Assembly (NCBI GenBank): GCA_021234155.1
Contig: JAJEKV010000003.1
Coordinates: 21,434,386 to 21,498,385, forward strand
Reading direction: 5' to 3'
Source: Isoetes taiwanensis
Lineage: Eukaryota; Streptophyta; Lycopodiopsida; Isoetales; Isoetaceae
DNA length: 64,000 bases
Position 1 is the first letter of the stretch. Each line of letters starts with the position of its first letter. Shown here one piece after another: positions 39,041-52,892 of this stretch. The notes under the pieces were generated by a model, which worked only from the letters and a program-made list of their open reading frames with translations, searched no databases and had not been told where the DNA came from. The translations under genes and the position numbers were made by a program.

Positions 39041-39540
39041 TACTAAGCATTTGAAAAATGTATGCCAAGCAACATTTGTGGACTGACCAATGATCTTCCA
39101 ATACATGTTCTTGCACGGACAATAGAGCTTTTTCATTTAGGAGTTATGGCCATAACTCAATCAGAAAACCGTGGCAAGCAAAGACATTAGACCATTTGGC
39201 ATCTGTTTTAGCCCATTTATGTTAAGAATTTGGAAAATGGATGCCTAGCATCAATTGTGGATCTTCCAGTGACCTTTCCGCCGGATGTTCCTGTGCAGAA
39301 AATAGAGCTTTCATTTTGGAGTTATGGCCATATTTCTACCCGATCAGTAAAACTGTGGCAGCAAAGACATTGCCTGATTTGGCACTGTTTTGGCCCATTT
39401 CTGCTAGGAATTTGGAAAATGGAAGCCTAAGCGTCAATTGTGGGCCTTCCGGTGACCTTTCCAACGGATGTTCTTGTGCATAAAACAGAGCTTCAATTTG
39501 GGAGTTATGGCCACGTTTCTAGAAAATCTGACCGACATCC
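39040..39540. repeat. ~185-bp tandem repeat x ~3
   Basis: AATTTGGAAAATGGA or a variant starts units near 39044, 39229 and 39409. Each unit has GAGTTATGGCCA and AGCAAAGACATT. Copies are diverged (roughly 75-85 percent by eye). Confidence 0.8.
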
Positions 39541-39818
39541 ATACCGTTCAAGAAATCTACAAAGCAGCAGCAGCTTTTTACAAATCAAAAACTAAGATTC
39601 ATCATGACATTTCCTCATTGGCACTTTAGTTAAGGTTGCAATTATGGATCTAACTGAGTGATTGCAGTAGTTCTATAGTTGTCACTGGGACAAATAGAGA
39701 CCACAATAGCCAGCTTATTTCTTCCCAAAAGGAATGAGTTTTAACATTTGTTTTTAGTGAATCCGCGAGCAATTGCTGATGAACATTGGAAAAGGCAGTA
39801 ACTAAATACTTAAGGCAC

Positions 39819-40124
39819 TTACTTTGTAATGGATTTGGCATCATCAAGTTTTGGAAAGTATCCGCTTTCCTTCATTTGTGTACTTAGACGTTTCAATGTG
39901 GCATAGATCTCTTCACTTCTTGGATGGCTTCTATCTTTCACAAAGAACTCATGCACGTTGTTATCAATCTCGATCCATGCCATTGCAGGTTTTTTCCATG
40001 CACCTGCACATTTGCCTAAGCTCGACCACATACATGCCTCGGAATAGATGTCCGACATAAGCATATAGGCAGAGCCATCACATGGAGATAGCTGAACAAT
40101 TCTTACATAGCGGTGTCTTCCCAT
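39819..40124 (-). pseudogene. C-terminal (E-domain) fragment of a PLS-class PPR protein
   Basis: The - frame contains SAYMLMSDIYSEACMW, then AWIEIDNNVHEFFVKDRSHP and RSEEIYATLKRLSTQMKESG. These match the E/E+ region of plant organelle RNA-editing PPR proteins (consensus Y-x-L-MSNIY, then SWIE-x-x-x-x-VH-F-x-x-D-x-SHP). The preceding repeats are not present in frame. Sequence up to about 40250 is broken by stops. It is a decayed fragment, captured or left by truncation. Confidence 0.8.
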
Positions 40125-41914
40125 CTATTAGACCAGCGTCGCATTTGCCATTATGTATTGCCCGCTCACGGTGCAGCCATCCTTAAGCTTCTTTCATAAA
40201 TTTCTCACGTGTGAATGCCCCATCAAGAACCATAAAGGACACATTTCCCGCATCCCATAACAAGTGTTTGAGCTCTTCTTGTAGACCAGCTTTTCGCTGG
40301 GACTTATGTTTCGCATCTAATGATAAGCAAGAATCTCAAGCATGCATCGTGGTGTTATCTCTTCCAAAGTCTCATCTATTTGCTTCTCAGAAGCACGGGG
40401 GGGAGATTATCACCCCTTCTTCCCGCAATAACGGGAAGACCAAATTAGACCGGATAAAATTCATCTATCATACAGTAGCTTTTCTAAAATGGCACAAAGC
40501 ATTTTGCTATAACCATGTACATATCCTTGCAAGACCAATATGTTAGGAACCTCAAAGAATCATAGCTCTCTCTATGCTCTTCAAATCACAAAAACTGAAA
40601 AAGAGTTGCGGGCTATCACATGCCTTGCAGAGAGAGGAAGTATTTGGAAGAACCAAAGATCTATGTTGTTCTTTCCCATTCTCGCCAACAATCGGTAGCT
40701 CTGCCATAGCCAAAAGGTACAGAGTGAAAATCAGCATGCCAAGAAGGTGGACATTTAACAAGATTTTGCGGGAACCAACTTTCCCCGAAGCAAATCCGCC
40801 CTGTGCACCATAGCTCCGACGAGAGAAAACTGGATTTGCACTTCCAAAATACAAACATGGCCCTGTTTTCGTAGACAGTTTGGGCAGAGAATATGGAGAC
40901 GTTCTTTGGGACAGGTCTTTCGATGAAGCCGCCGGCAAATGCAGACATTAGACCGCACGACCAAATCAGCACATAAGTCACCCAAAGCGGGGACCCAAGC
41001 CTACTGGCGCCATCAAATTCAAGATGATGCACCTCAATGTTTGAATCTCTTACCCGGATCATGAACCGCCATATCTTTTTCTGATTTGAGCATAGGCCAT
41101 CCAAATTCGGAAGCACCCCATTTCGACAAATATCGCCTAATTTTTGTACCAATCTGCAAAGACGTTTGAGGAATTTGCATCTTGGCGGATTCTTGGAACA
41201 AAATGGAACACCGTAACAATGGGCGCACACAATTGGTCGGGTCGCGTTACATTTGTTCACACCATCAAACTAGGATTGATACCTTATATGAGAAAGAAAG
41301 CCAAAATGAACAGGCAATTCTAATGAACAACGAAATACCAAAACAATGGCAAGCAACACTGTGCAAAATCCCAACGCTAAATAAAAAATGGAGTCATTTT
41401 AAAAGAGAAGTGACAACTGTTCATCATTCTAGATGCTAACCCGCTAGGAGGCATAACGCAATGGCAGATCCAGCGCCTTCTTTTTCAAGATTTGAAGCTG
41501 GGAGCAAAATCTGAAAAGGCCTCCGGAAACACAGAAAGCAATAAGCACAAAACCCCGAAATTGGCAATGGATACCATATCTAAATCGCTGCTGCCTGGGA
41601 CATTTGTCATTTCATAGAAACACCATTCTTAAAAGGCAGGATAACTTGACCTGCGGTCCGCCTCACTTAGAGCAACTCCGGCAGAGCCACCGTTAACTAC
41701 GAACCTCATTTATTCTTTGAAAAACTTCAAGCACGCAAAGCATTCAGAGAAGCCGCTATAGTCATTTCAGAATGCATCGAAGGAAAACACATGCAAACGT
41801 AAGTTCGAGCTCTGCATTAAAGCTCCGGACATGTCCGGATAAAAATGGGCTTAACTCCCAATTGTCTTTTGATCTCTCTTCTTTATATGTAGAAAATACA
41901 AAATGGCGGAAATT
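40125..41914. other. no recognised gene
   Basis: A 199-codon - frame (40661-41260) and a 128-codon - frame (40552-40938) overlap, but neither matches anything I know and composition does not support them clearly. May hold exon remnants of captured genes. Confidence 0.3.
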
Positions 41915-42710
41915 TCAATAAGTTTCGGGAAGGTTTTGGCAATGCCGGAATGCACCGGCACCGATAAGGAACAAAAAATCCTTTCCAATACGAAGAATGC
42001 TTTACTCCCGCCATAGCAAAGATGATGCCACCGGAAAGAATCGCTACGCGAAAAAAAAAAAAAACCATCGGCTAAGGAATTCGGAAGAACTATAAGAACC
42101 CTAATCGTAGAAAAACAAAGGGGAGGTAACGAGGATCTGTAAAGGATAAGCCTTCCCTTTACTTGCAAGAGGTCGCCATAGCTAGCTACGATGTTACAGA
42201 AGAAACGGGACTGAAAACTTGCCACCTAACAATGTAATTAATGATGCTTAATTGCTGCCAGTGCCACCTCACCCCATATTAAATGTAATACTCCTTACAT
42301 TAAATATAAAAGCCTAATTTCAAGGATGGACGGTCTACATAAAATGCCCCAATTGAATCCCTAGATCTAACGGCTCACATCAAAAGCCCCAAATAAAGGG
42401 GGCTGCTTGGGGTTGATTGAAGTGTCACCGTCTGGACCGTCCATCTCAGAGATGGACGGCCGAGATCAATCTTTACCAACAAATTCCTTGCACCTTCCTT
42501 AGGCTTAAAATCAAGGGCCACGATTTCTCACGTGCCCGATCGACGGCCCAGGGATGGGGTGCATGCCCCATGCATGCCCCATGCATGCCCCCCCATCAAA
42601 TCCAAGGGCCATTGTCGCGACACCTCAAAAAATCGACGGCCATGAATAATCTCTACAAACTTTCACCCCCCATAGGACCCATAATATAATTGTATATATA
42701 TATACAAGTC
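41915..42710. repeat. dispersed repeat family, copy 3
   Basis: Matches 18840-20260, including GGTTTTGGCAATGCC, AGCCCCAAATAAAGG, CACGTGCCCGATCGACGG, the CATGCATGCCCC palindromes and CCATAGGACCCATAATA. It ends in ATAATTGTATATATATATACAAG, next to the Helitron-like start. Confidence 0.75.
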
Positions 42711-43097
42711 TTTGTACTATAATGGGGCTATTAACTATGGGTTATGAACATCTGGGAATAAAATACGAGTTATTAATAGAGTTGGATAGCTTACAATTGA
42801 GTTAGAAGTCATCGGTAAATGACAAAATTCTGTTTGTTCAAGTCGAATTCAGGTATCATAATCTACTGATTTGTCATCATATCCTCTCGCACAAATGGTA
42901 ATATGCATCAATGAAGCTCGCCATCGTCTATTAGAACTTCTCGGTGAAGACTCCAGTTAATAATACCACTACCCCTACTGGATAGAGTAATGGTTAGCCC
43001 ATCAAATGAGCTTTAGAAAATTAAGCAATGTTAAACGCATTATAATTGACCTACAATAGTGAAGATAGAGATGAAATGCCAATGTGATAAAGAGCTC

Positions 43098-43101
<4 letters not shown>

Positions 43102-43129
<28 letters not shown>
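43102..43129. repeat. poly-T run (~28 nt)
   Basis: Followed by GAACGCAAGGTGACACCATG. Looks like the poly-A tail of a - strand retroposed sequence. Confidence 0.8.
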
Positions 43130-45468
43130 GAACGCAAGGTGACACCATGAAGGTGCCATTTTTATATTATCGATAAAAACAAGACATGCATCAACAATAT
43201 GGGAAGTTACTACAGGAGCATACCTCAACATCTTCGCTTCCCATAAGCTATGCTTATTCAGAACTCCTTAAGAGTTAGGTTGGAAATATTTTAGCAAATC
43301 AGATAGCCCTCTTATGGCTTGGTAAAATTAAGCACAAAGACTCTCACAAATAACGTAAAATATACCGGATAAAGAGTCATGTTTTTGTAAAAAGCACGCC
43401 CACACTCGATCCAAAGAGTCGCCACCGCTCACCGCCCCTCACGATCCGCGTTCGACACAAAGAGCTCTTTACGAACATGTTCATTGCATTGATAGAGGAT
43501 GGCATCTTACATACAACAACCACTTCCTTGAATTTTATGCCCATAGCTTGTGATTGCAAAAATGTAAGTATTTCCTTTAACATATAGTGATGAAGGCCAA
43601 GACCAAATGCCCTCATTCAAAATGAAGCGGGGAAGAGAACAAATGCATGATAGACAATTTTGGGTGGCTAGAATGGAACCTGTAAGGTTTGATGTTCATA
43701 AATACTGAGTGTGAGATTGTCAAAGCTAGGATATTGAAAAAGTAACGATTATTGTATTAAATGGTCGTGAAACAAACAATCCTTAGGAGAGATAGATAGT
43801 ATTCTTAGGGGAAAGTGGCATTAAGATAGGAAGACCAATGACCACATGAATTGTGGGTAAGTTACATGTTTACAAATATCCTTGATAAACTTACATCTTA
43901 GATTTTAGAGTTTAGGCATTTTTGATGAATGTGACGAGTGAAAAACTATACCAAGTGTTGAGATATAACTTGGATTTGTATTCCTTAACCTCAATGAGTC
44001 TAGAGGATACAACATTAGTGATGATGTGTTAATCATATATTGTAATGGCTTGGGATTGTTTGTGAAAATTAGTAGGGTGAGCTTGTCGAAACACCGATCA
44101 ATATGGTGATGTTGTGAAGGTCGACAAGAGGAGGTAGAACATTATTGGTACGAAAAAGCCACAACACTAGGGATAAATTATTGTAGAGGGATAAATGTAC
44201 ATAAATTATTAGGAGGCAATCTAACTTGGATATAATGCGAAAGAGCCACAACACTAGGGATAAATCATTGTAGAGGGATAAATGTACATAAATTATTAAG
44301 AGGCAATCTAAATTTGATATAATGCAATGATTGCACGTAATGCACCTTTACCCTGATAAAGTTCGAAAGGTTCATTTTTGGAATTCTTATTCAACATCTA
44401 GGACTTACATATTTAAACATACATGCATAATAGCATTAATTTCCATAGGAGTTCATTCATAACACCAGAAGTAAAGGCACCAAAGTGGTCACTATACACG
44501 CCATTATACTAAAGGGTCTTAGGCCAAAGGCGCCGAGGTGGTTATTTTCTTTCATCTTAGGCGAGAGGGGCATGGACACACAAAAAAAAGGGGCGCCATT
44601 GTATTAGAAAACCAAGGTAGTCAGTGGGTTTCATCTTGGGCTAATGGGGTATTGAATTTAGAAATAAAGAGTCGTTATAATGTGAGAACCACCAACTATT
44701 ACCTGCCATAATTGCAAGATTTTAGCTTAGCAGTTCCTATCAAAAGTGTAACATTGCCCATGTATTCTGCATGCATAAGTTCCTAACAGCCCATGCATCC
44801 ATAATTGGATAGCTTAAAATACCCCGCCATCGTCAAGCCCCATAGTTCTTTGGACAAAATGGAATCTTGGGTGAAGGAGAAATGCCATCTACTGGAAATC
44901 TTCAAGACTTAAAAACATTCAATGCAAAAAAAAGAATTGATGAGTTATAGCTCTTATATAACAAATAAAAATTCTCGTAATTCTTTGTTGCAATATAAAG
45001 TTTATTGCAATATGTCGATTTAGACAGTACATAAATCGGGTCCACAATCAACTTTGGCTTGTTTTACAAAGTGGAATATCTGCCTTTGCTCGAGTAAAAG
45101 CATGGAACTTCAACACAATAAAATCAGAAATATTAGACACATTCAACTTCAAAGACAACAAAATGTACCATGCACTATACAAAAATCTTGGGGTTGTGAC
45201 CATGTTATTAAGAAAGATAAAGTGAACCGTGGTTGCCCAGCTTGGCATTAAATTCATTATCCGTTCGGGATCTGCATTGGCAAACAGACATGCAACGATG
45301 AACTAAACAACTTTAATTTTTGTTTTAATTGGAGGCAAGTAGTCCTACAAAAATTTGACCCTCTGATCATGATTCATGACGTTTTGGATTTCTAATTTCA
45401 TGTATAATCACCAATCAACAGAGACATAGAGCTCATTGATATGGTACAGGCTGCTACTTGCCATAAGG
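43130..45468. other. no supported gene
   Basis: A short direct repeat GCCACAACACTAGGGATAAA occurs at 44158 and 44246 (88-bp period). No coding sequence was recognised. Confidence 0.4.
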
Positions 45469-46078
45469 CTATGGAAGCAGCAATAAATTAACGTAACGAA
45501 AAATATTGTGCACAATCAATAAAATTCGGGGGCATTTCCTTTGTACATACGATGGCCCATGCTCCTCAAATCTGGCATTCAACAAAAACATTAGAGTCAC
45601 AAGGAAAAAAAAAGAGCCCAACCTAAATGCCAAACCTTCCATACTCTGCTTTCGAGAACCACATTTGCTGAAAAGATCCCAATGAAGCAAGAATACTGCC
45701 TCCGATCCAGATATTTGCAAAATATAAGATATCCAAGTACATTAGGAAGGGTTAAGTTCTTTGCTTTAACGAATTATCTTGATAAATCATCGGTGTCCCC
45801 TATCGCCGTCAAATTCAATTTTCTATTCTCTCGACTTTAAACATTCTACAAAGCAGCCAGTCGCAGTAGAGACCAAATAACCTGAATCTACGTTCTATTG
45901 CATTCCCACTTGCAAGCACTTTGACCCTTCCTGCCTGAGGTGCCTCCTGTAGAAAACAAAGATGTTAACCAGTTTACTGCTTTAACCAACCATAAATAGT
46001 TTGCTACCTCCATGAGATCCTTCTCCAGACGTTCTTTCAATTGCTGCATCGATGCAGTACCACCAGCAAGCTATTATT
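45469..46078 (-). pseudogene. ARP4: C-terminal exons of actin-related protein 4
   Basis: ARP4 is a nuclear actin-like subunit of chromatin-remodelling and acetyltransferase complexes. On the - strand: exon 46078-46008 encodes LLAGGTASMQQLKERLEKDL and ends GAG|GTAGC. Exon 45946-45882 encodes EAPQAGRVKVLASGNAIERR. An exon near 45712-45645 encodes [20 protein letters not shown]. The last exon, from 45571 after TGCCAG, encodes FEEHGPSYVQRKCP. These are hallmark ARP4 sequences in the right order, with introns kept. Damage: the acceptor before IWIGG reads AA where AG is expected, and the stop expected after KCP is CGA, so the frame runs on to 45469. Upstream exons of the gene were not recognised. 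It is a captured, decaying fragment opposite in strand to the proposed Helitron. Confidence 0.85.
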
Positions 46079-47230
46079 AGACAACCCAAGGGACTAAATT
46101 AGATGCAAAAAGAACTTTCAATCCTGGTAACCATAATACCTTGCATAATTGCCAAACTGACACGTAACATTAACAATGCATCCTTGGTCTGAAAAATGGG
46201 ACACAACTTGATCTCCTTCACATCATTTGTTCATTACAAACTGGCCCATGGTTGTGTTCAGCATTATTTGCGAACAAAGCTCAATCAAATTGTTCCCAGC
46301 CACATAAGCATGCACTCACCACATGTGTGCATGTCGACATGCATAATTGAAATTGAAACTAGCATTTTGATCATATAAAACCTATTTGTAGATAGGCAGT
46401 AGGCTGCACCATTGTATGAACGAAGGAGAGAGAGTTAACCTTCCAAAACTTCTTCCACGACCAGGGACTTCAAAAGTGATGCAATCTGGCCATCCATGTC
46501 TGCAATCAAACAAATATACACGTATAGCTTAGATATGTGCTTAGATATATGCATGCCATCTTGTGTGTTCCCTTGCAACGAATAAGAAAAGATCAAAATT
46601 TTCTAAACTGCAAAGTAAGAATATGAAATTAGATTCTCACAGGCTTTCACTTACAATGGGTAGAATCTTATTATTAAGTCGCGCAACAAAGGCAGCCATC
46701 GCGCAACAAACCAAGAAATGGCATGGTATACCTTTACACAAGCTCAATATCTTCAATAAGAAATTTCCTTAGATACTTGAATACTAATGAAATTGATGTG
46801 AACACCTATAAACATGTGCGGCATCATGTTTAACAACCACAAGCTCCAAAATATAAGCACACCAGGAGCAACATGTCTTTTCATGTCTGCACGCCCCCAA
46901 AGGCAATGTAATAGATAAGTTATATGGTCATTCAATCCCTCTGAGCGCATGTGTAATGATCCTTCACATGTTCATACATACTAATAATGCATATGATGAT
47001 TAAGAGTAAAACTTAGGCTCCCACTTCATTTTCTTGATGCCTCTAAGCCTACATAAGAGAAACATAAATGTTTGGCAAAAGCTCATATCCAATTTTTGAC
47101 AGACATAGAACACAATAAAATAGGATAAGCTGTTCTATACATAGCATAAAGAAACCAACACCTAAAAAGAATTATGAGGGATTAATATTTCTTGTGCTGG
47201 TTCAGATTTAGCACGGAACATAAATGCAAA
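46079..47230. other. possible further exon remnants on -, unidentified
   Basis: Short open stretches with splice-like ends on the - strand: 46497-46440 (MDGQIASLLKSLVVEEVLE) and 46193-46141. Their order just upstream of the ARP4 fragment suggests a chimeric transcript, but neither is recognised. Confidence 0.3.
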
Positions 47231-48300
47231 CTCGTTGCTAATACCTTACTAATAGAGACTGAAGGCAACGAATACCCTGTGAGAATAGGAATTGCTTTGT
47301 TAGCATCAATTGCTTGCTGCCATTTTTGTATGGCATCTACACGCTAGCAGACATTTGGGTATAACTTGCAAATGCAAGATCCATTTCTCAAGTAAGAGTA
47401 TTCATTGGAAAGCTTAAGGAAAGCTCTAAAAATAAGTCTAGGCATGCATCTTCCAAATTCCTATTGTATATATGTCAAATATAGCAAAATACATTTGCTA
47501 TTCTAATTCTAATTCTATAGCACAAATATGGAAGTAACTCCAAAAAGAAGGCTCTCTTGTTCTAGTAACTACTTCAAGTACATAACACAGAGATATACAT
47601 TAAAATGAAATTAAAATGAATGGCAAATAGTTCATTACCTCCTTTTTTAAATCTCCAACAACTGAGACGGCCATGTTCAACATGTTATACGTGCACCAGC
47701 TAGAAGATATTTCGGCATAACTTGCAAATGCAAGATCCATTTCTGAAGCAATAGCATCCATTAAAAAGCTTAAGGGAAGCTCTAAAAATAAGTCTAGGCA
47801 CACATCTTTCAAATTCCCACTCTGTATATGCCAAATATGGCAAAATACATTTGATGTTCTAATTCTACAGCGGAGTGCAAACATGGAGGTTGACTCCAAG
47901 AAGAAAGGTCTATTGCCTGAGTAACTACTCTAAATTACATGCATAACACAGGAATACACAGGGATATACATTAAAATGAATGACAAATAGTACATTACCT
48001 CCTATTTAAAATCTCCAACAACTGAGACGGCCATGTGCACCAGCTAGTAGATACTTGGGCATAACTTGCAAATGCAAGATCCATTTCCCAAGCAAGAGTA
48101 TCCATTGGAAAGCTTGAGGGAAGCTCTACAAATAAGTCTAGGCACACATCTTTCAAATTCCTATTGTATATATGTCAAATATGGCAAAATACATTTCCTG
48201 TTCTAATTCTACAGCAGCACAAACATGGAGGTAACTCCAAAAAAAGCTCTTGTCCGAGTAACTACTCTAAATACATGACACAGGATGACGCAATAGTTTT
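47230..48300 (-). pseudogene. unidentified exon triplicated with its introns
   Basis: On the - strand the phrase NLKDVCLDLFLELPLSFLMD and then MDLAFASYA is coded near 47815-47640. Related copies near 47455-47345 and 48155-48000 keep most residues, the copy at 47345-47455 having a stop. The period is ~355 bp and flanking intron sequence is copied too. A separate possible exon at 47340-47285 reads VDAIQKWQQAIDANKAIPIL. I do not recognise the protein. Confidence 0.5.
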
Positions 48301-49909
48301 TGGGGCAATCTGCATAATGCAAACAGTCAATTCACCAGCCTCCAGAACTTTTGTGCAAAAAATAAGATATTTGATACCTGAAAGTCTCTCGAACTTGACT
48401 TTAAAATTTATTGACCATCTAGTGTTTCATAGTCAACACTCCCAACCAATTCGCAACTCTCATAAGAGCATGTAACGAATTCATCTGATCATGCCAGCAC
48501 AAAAAGACATATATAAATCAAGTATCTAATAAATGGTAAGTAATGTTACAAAATAGAAATTTCAACAAACCTCACAAATGCTATTGGGTTAACCTGCTAC
48601 TTGAGAAAAAGACACCATGTTTTGAGGATAATTTCCTTTCTTTGAAATAAAATACCATCAGGCCTAACCATGTGAAAGATGTTTTTGTTGCAGTTATCAT
48701 GCCAGCTTCTATTCCTAGTACAAACTGCAACGGATCATCAAATCCACTGATGCCAAAATCTCAGCTATCTTCTTAAGGGCGGACAAAGTTCTGGTATGGA
48801 CAAATAAGCAGATCGACCACGGATCCTTCCTGCAAAGCGGGATATCGTTCTAAGAAACGAAATATAAAGTTAATAAAAGGAGATACTAACCTTAAAGGTG
48901 GTTTAGAATACCGCTTCCAGCTCAAAGATCACCCTGCAAATTGTAAATCTTGATATTTCTGAAGCGAAAGAAAGCAGCTCCACCGTGGCACTGGTCTAGC
49001 AGCCCTGCTATAGCTGCACACAATGCATCGAAATAGGGGCAAGGTTCTAAACGAGAATCGGCTGTCAAGCTAATAAAACGAAATGCAAACAACAAAAATA
49101 CAGACCGTAAAATAGATGGGGTAAGCTTGGCAGCTATGCTCTGAGCGCCTTGAATCTTTTCGTCTAGGCATGAATCTCTTCATTTAGAATGTAGATAGTA
49201 GCAATTACCGAAATCCCTGTCGGATCCACGAGCATCTGCGCAACCACGAGCTTACTTCCACTGCGGATTCCTTGAACGTATTCCCGTGTCTTTTTGTCAA
49301 TAAAATCATTTCTGTGGCCTATACTAACTGCTTTACACCGCCTTTCTGTCCCCGTAAATTATTAGTCCCCCCACCAAAGTAAGAATGAAGAATTGTGCAC
49401 CGGATTTGCCCGTCAGCCCATGACCAAAAATTGGAAAAAAAATGGATGCGGTAAGTAAGAGTAAAGATGAACCTTAAAAAGCTTCCATAGGATTTCTTAA
49501 CGAGGTCCTGCATTTTCAAAATGAATCAGTTCAGGGCTAGAAGATAATATGGAGATGCGCAATGATCCATCCTGCTCTTTCATTTCTTAATCCACCCAAT
49601 CTCGTCCACGGAGGCTGGAAACTTAACCCCAAAAGGTAGATTTTTCTATAATGAGGCAAATAGAGAACGATTTTGGGACATTTAAATGCCGATCAAAAAC
49701 AAAGGCTGCAACAAAAAAAACGGCGATTTGAGCTTCAGTTTGGAGCTCTGCCATGGCTCCGCCGGACCTTGGTCATACGCGATGGTCGGATGGGCAAAAG
49801 AAATGGTCTCCGTCACCACTGCTGCTCCAATCGACTGAACCCCAAGGAAAGCCACAGGGGCGCCATCGTCGAATTCGATGGAGAAATCGAATTCGGGCTT
49901 TTGTTGTGG
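48301..49909. other. no supported gene
   Basis: Frames of 60-100 codons on both strands, none recognised. Confidence 0.3.
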
Positions 49910-50200
49910 GCCGTCCAAATCTGAGATGGACGGTCGAGATGAAATGCCCCAATTTCAAGGGTCGAGATTAAAAGCCCCAAATCAGGGGGCTGCTTTGGAT
50001 CTAACGGTCCACATCAAAAGCCCCAAATAAAGGTCCCTGCATCTGGGCCGTCGATCTCGCACATTCAACGGCCCAGAAGGCGACACCTCAATTTCTACCA
50101 AAAGGGGGTTGCTTGGGGTGATTCGAGGTGTCACCATCTGCACCGTCCATCGCAGAGATGGACGGCCGAGATCAATCTCTACCAAAAATTTGTGGCATAA
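49910..50200. repeat. dispersed repeat family, partial copy 4
   Basis: Contains AGCCCCAAATAAAGG, AGATGGACGG, GAGGTGTCACC and GACGGCCGAGATCAATCTC, all found near 42330-42480. Confidence 0.6.
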
Positions 50201-52490
50201 TCTCTACACCATTTGAGACTCTACATCATTTGTGGCACCCAATCCTTTATTATAAAGTTTTAGTGTATGTCGTGCATAAAACCCTAAAACTTTCGACGGC
50301 CCAGATTTCACTTAAAATTTTGGAAAAAAAAAGGGGTTATTGGGTGTTGCTATGGGCGCCGGATCTCGGATCTGCTTATGCTAGGGTTAGCGAGGCCATT
50401 TTCTTTCGCTGGATCTTTGGATGCAATTTTGATCCATCCACAGATCGATCTGCAAAACACCATTGTTGTTTGCAACTCCGCTCAAACCTGTTCGTTTTTT
50501 TCTCAAGAACAGTCATTCAAGTCATCCTCTTGTGCATAGGCAATTTTGGTAGAGTAGAAGGCCTTGCTTGGCCAAAGAAAAGACGGCACCAAAAGAAAAG
50601 ATGGCTTCTTCTCATAGGAAATGGTTCTGGCGATTTATTGACGAGTCTTCAGAGCATTTGGTGATCTCCGATTTGGTGAAGTGTGATTTTTGCATGTAAA
50701 GCTATAAGAATCGTGCAAAGCAGGAGCTTCTTAGATTCTGAAGCTTCTTTTGGTGCAGGAGAAGCAACAGTTGCAAGATTCCTTGACTCATATTTAGGGC
50801 ATCATGATTCAGCTACGAAATGCCATGTATTCCTTCATCTGCAATTTGCCAGCCTCACCGGTACTCCATTGTGGAGCTTCAAACAGGTTTAAACCAGTTT
50901 CTTCTTAAATCCGACCAGTTTGCATGCTATATCATTTAGGACATAAATGGAAGAGCGTAATTTAACCCTGCCATGGCTGGCTGTTGATCGGCTTCCAGAC
51001 CTTGGTGCAGAGTATGGCTGGCTTAGTTAAGTTCTTTTCTCATTTTTTGTTCTATTATGCTGTTGTACTTAAGTTGTTTTGTGCATTCATTGCCCCGCGT
51101 GCTCATTTTAACTTCGGGTCTTATAGCAAGGGTGCATTACCGATTTTTTTCATCCTTTGTTACAATGCGAGTCAAGTATGAAGCTAAGTTGAAGGAGAGG
51201 TGAAGCGTTGAGAGTTCCAAATTGACGAAGGTATATTTCTCCTTGCGGTTTCTTTGCTATGAAGTTCATTCTTTTCGTTACGCTTCACAAGTGCAATCGG
51301 CAACGTAAAGCCGGAAAACTTGCACCTAGGAACAAAACTCAAGAAAGCGCTTTCATGAGAGGCGACTTATGTGTGATTAACATTATAAAGATAAAGGAGA
51401 TACAAGCTTGCTCGGGGTGATTATTATTAAGGTTTAGTTGCATGGTGGTGGGTGTTTTAGCTCAACATCTTCAAGATTTGAACCATTACTTCACCTCACT
51501 CTATGTTTGAAATGTCTTATGCAAGAAATGTAGATGACTTTGCTTTTGCGGTTTACATTGCGAATCACGGTTTATATTGCGAATCTGAGGCGTTATCGTT
51601 TGCCATGTATATAATGTGTTGGTAGGGAACCCCTACTCTCACTTCAACATCTCTATCAACAATCGGTCAAGCATCCTAGCATCATATAGAATTATATGAT
51701 GCGGTGTGTGTGGTGGCATAAGCGCTCTTGTTATCTATGGTGATGTAAATTTGTAGAATGCTTAGAACTTCCTCCCAATATGTCCAAAAATTAGTTCAAA
51801 GATCTCTTTGCATGGGAGGGGAATAATCCAAATCAACAGGAGTTACAAGAACTATGAGGGTGGCAAACAAATGATTGCACTTTCGATGCATATTCTCCCG
51901 GTCCTATAGCAAAGTTCACGGTGACATGTGACATGTGCCTCTGTGGTAACATTTTTTAAAAACTCAAACCAGTTATGTTTTGGTGATATTTGGAGACAAA
52001 ATCTCCCATAGATTATTGGAATGAGCCGGATTTTGTTTAATTTGTACCCATTTTGAGGAAGGATATCATATTCAGTAAATTCTCTGCTGTTTGTTCCTTT
52101 ATGCTTATATAACTGTATTGCCATATCCTTTTCCAACAGCCTACAACTTTATATTTAAATAAGTGTGTTGCCATGTCCATTTCCAACAACTACAACTACA
52201 AGCCATGTCCTTTTCCAACTACAACTTTATACTTAAATAACTGTATTGCCATATCCTTTTTTAACAACTACAACGATAGTAAAGGATGTAACTGCGTGTG
52301 ACGTGGATAAAAAGACAGAACATTAAGTTACAACCACATGAACAAGGTCACACATTAAGTTACAACCACATAAGTTACAACCACATGAACAAGGTCACAC
52401 TAAATAATAGAATATGATTTTATCGTCCACGGAGACCAACTGGCCTATGGGACCCAAGTATAAAGAGAGAGCAGCAGGCGTATTACTACC
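50201..52490. other. no recognised gene; possible exon remnants on +
   Basis: 50621-50697 (+) codes MASSHRKWFWRFIDESSEHL before a stop, and 50738-50890 an open stretch (ASFGAGEATVARFLDSYLGH). They could be captured exons. 52130-52400 has short repeats of TTACAACCACAT and GCCATATCCTTTT. Confidence 0.3.
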
Positions 52491-52494
52491 AGGA

Positions 52495-52560
52495 TTAAAA
52501 AACCCCCGCCCCGAAGGGTTTTTGGGGGAAAATTCTTAGTAGCAATAAGGATGCTGACAT
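52495..52560 (-). repeat. small dispersed element related to 62435 and 62721
   Basis: The + strand CCCCGCCCCGAAGGGTTTTTGGGGG followed by TAGTAGCAATAAGGATG matches the arm of the palindrome at 62435-62721 (CCCCGCCCTGAAGGGCTTT, then CAGTAATAAGAATGATG). Confidence 0.6.
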
Positions 52561-52892
52561 ACTGCACAGTTATATACATAATCACAAGTACAGATGCAAT
52601 ACGTGCAATAAATGCAATGTCTTCAAAGGCTTGCATGGGTGTTGTGCACATTCATACACAAGCAACAAAAATGGAATAGACGTTTGTAGCCAGAAGACAT
52701 CCATATTCATATATAAGTAGCTAGAATATAACACAATAGAAGGAAAAGTGACTATACGAGATTAGATACACAACATCAACAACTCATAAACATAGCCACT
52801 TGCAATCTACAGCTTCCCCAAATGATCCAATGACTGAGAAGTTATCATACGCAAATGCACAAGTTCTCAACATTTATAAGTTCCCAAATTAT

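Noticed and set aside
40661-41260. 199-residue - strand protein
   Set aside because: Overlaps other frames, no recognisable domain; kept only as a note in the regional description.
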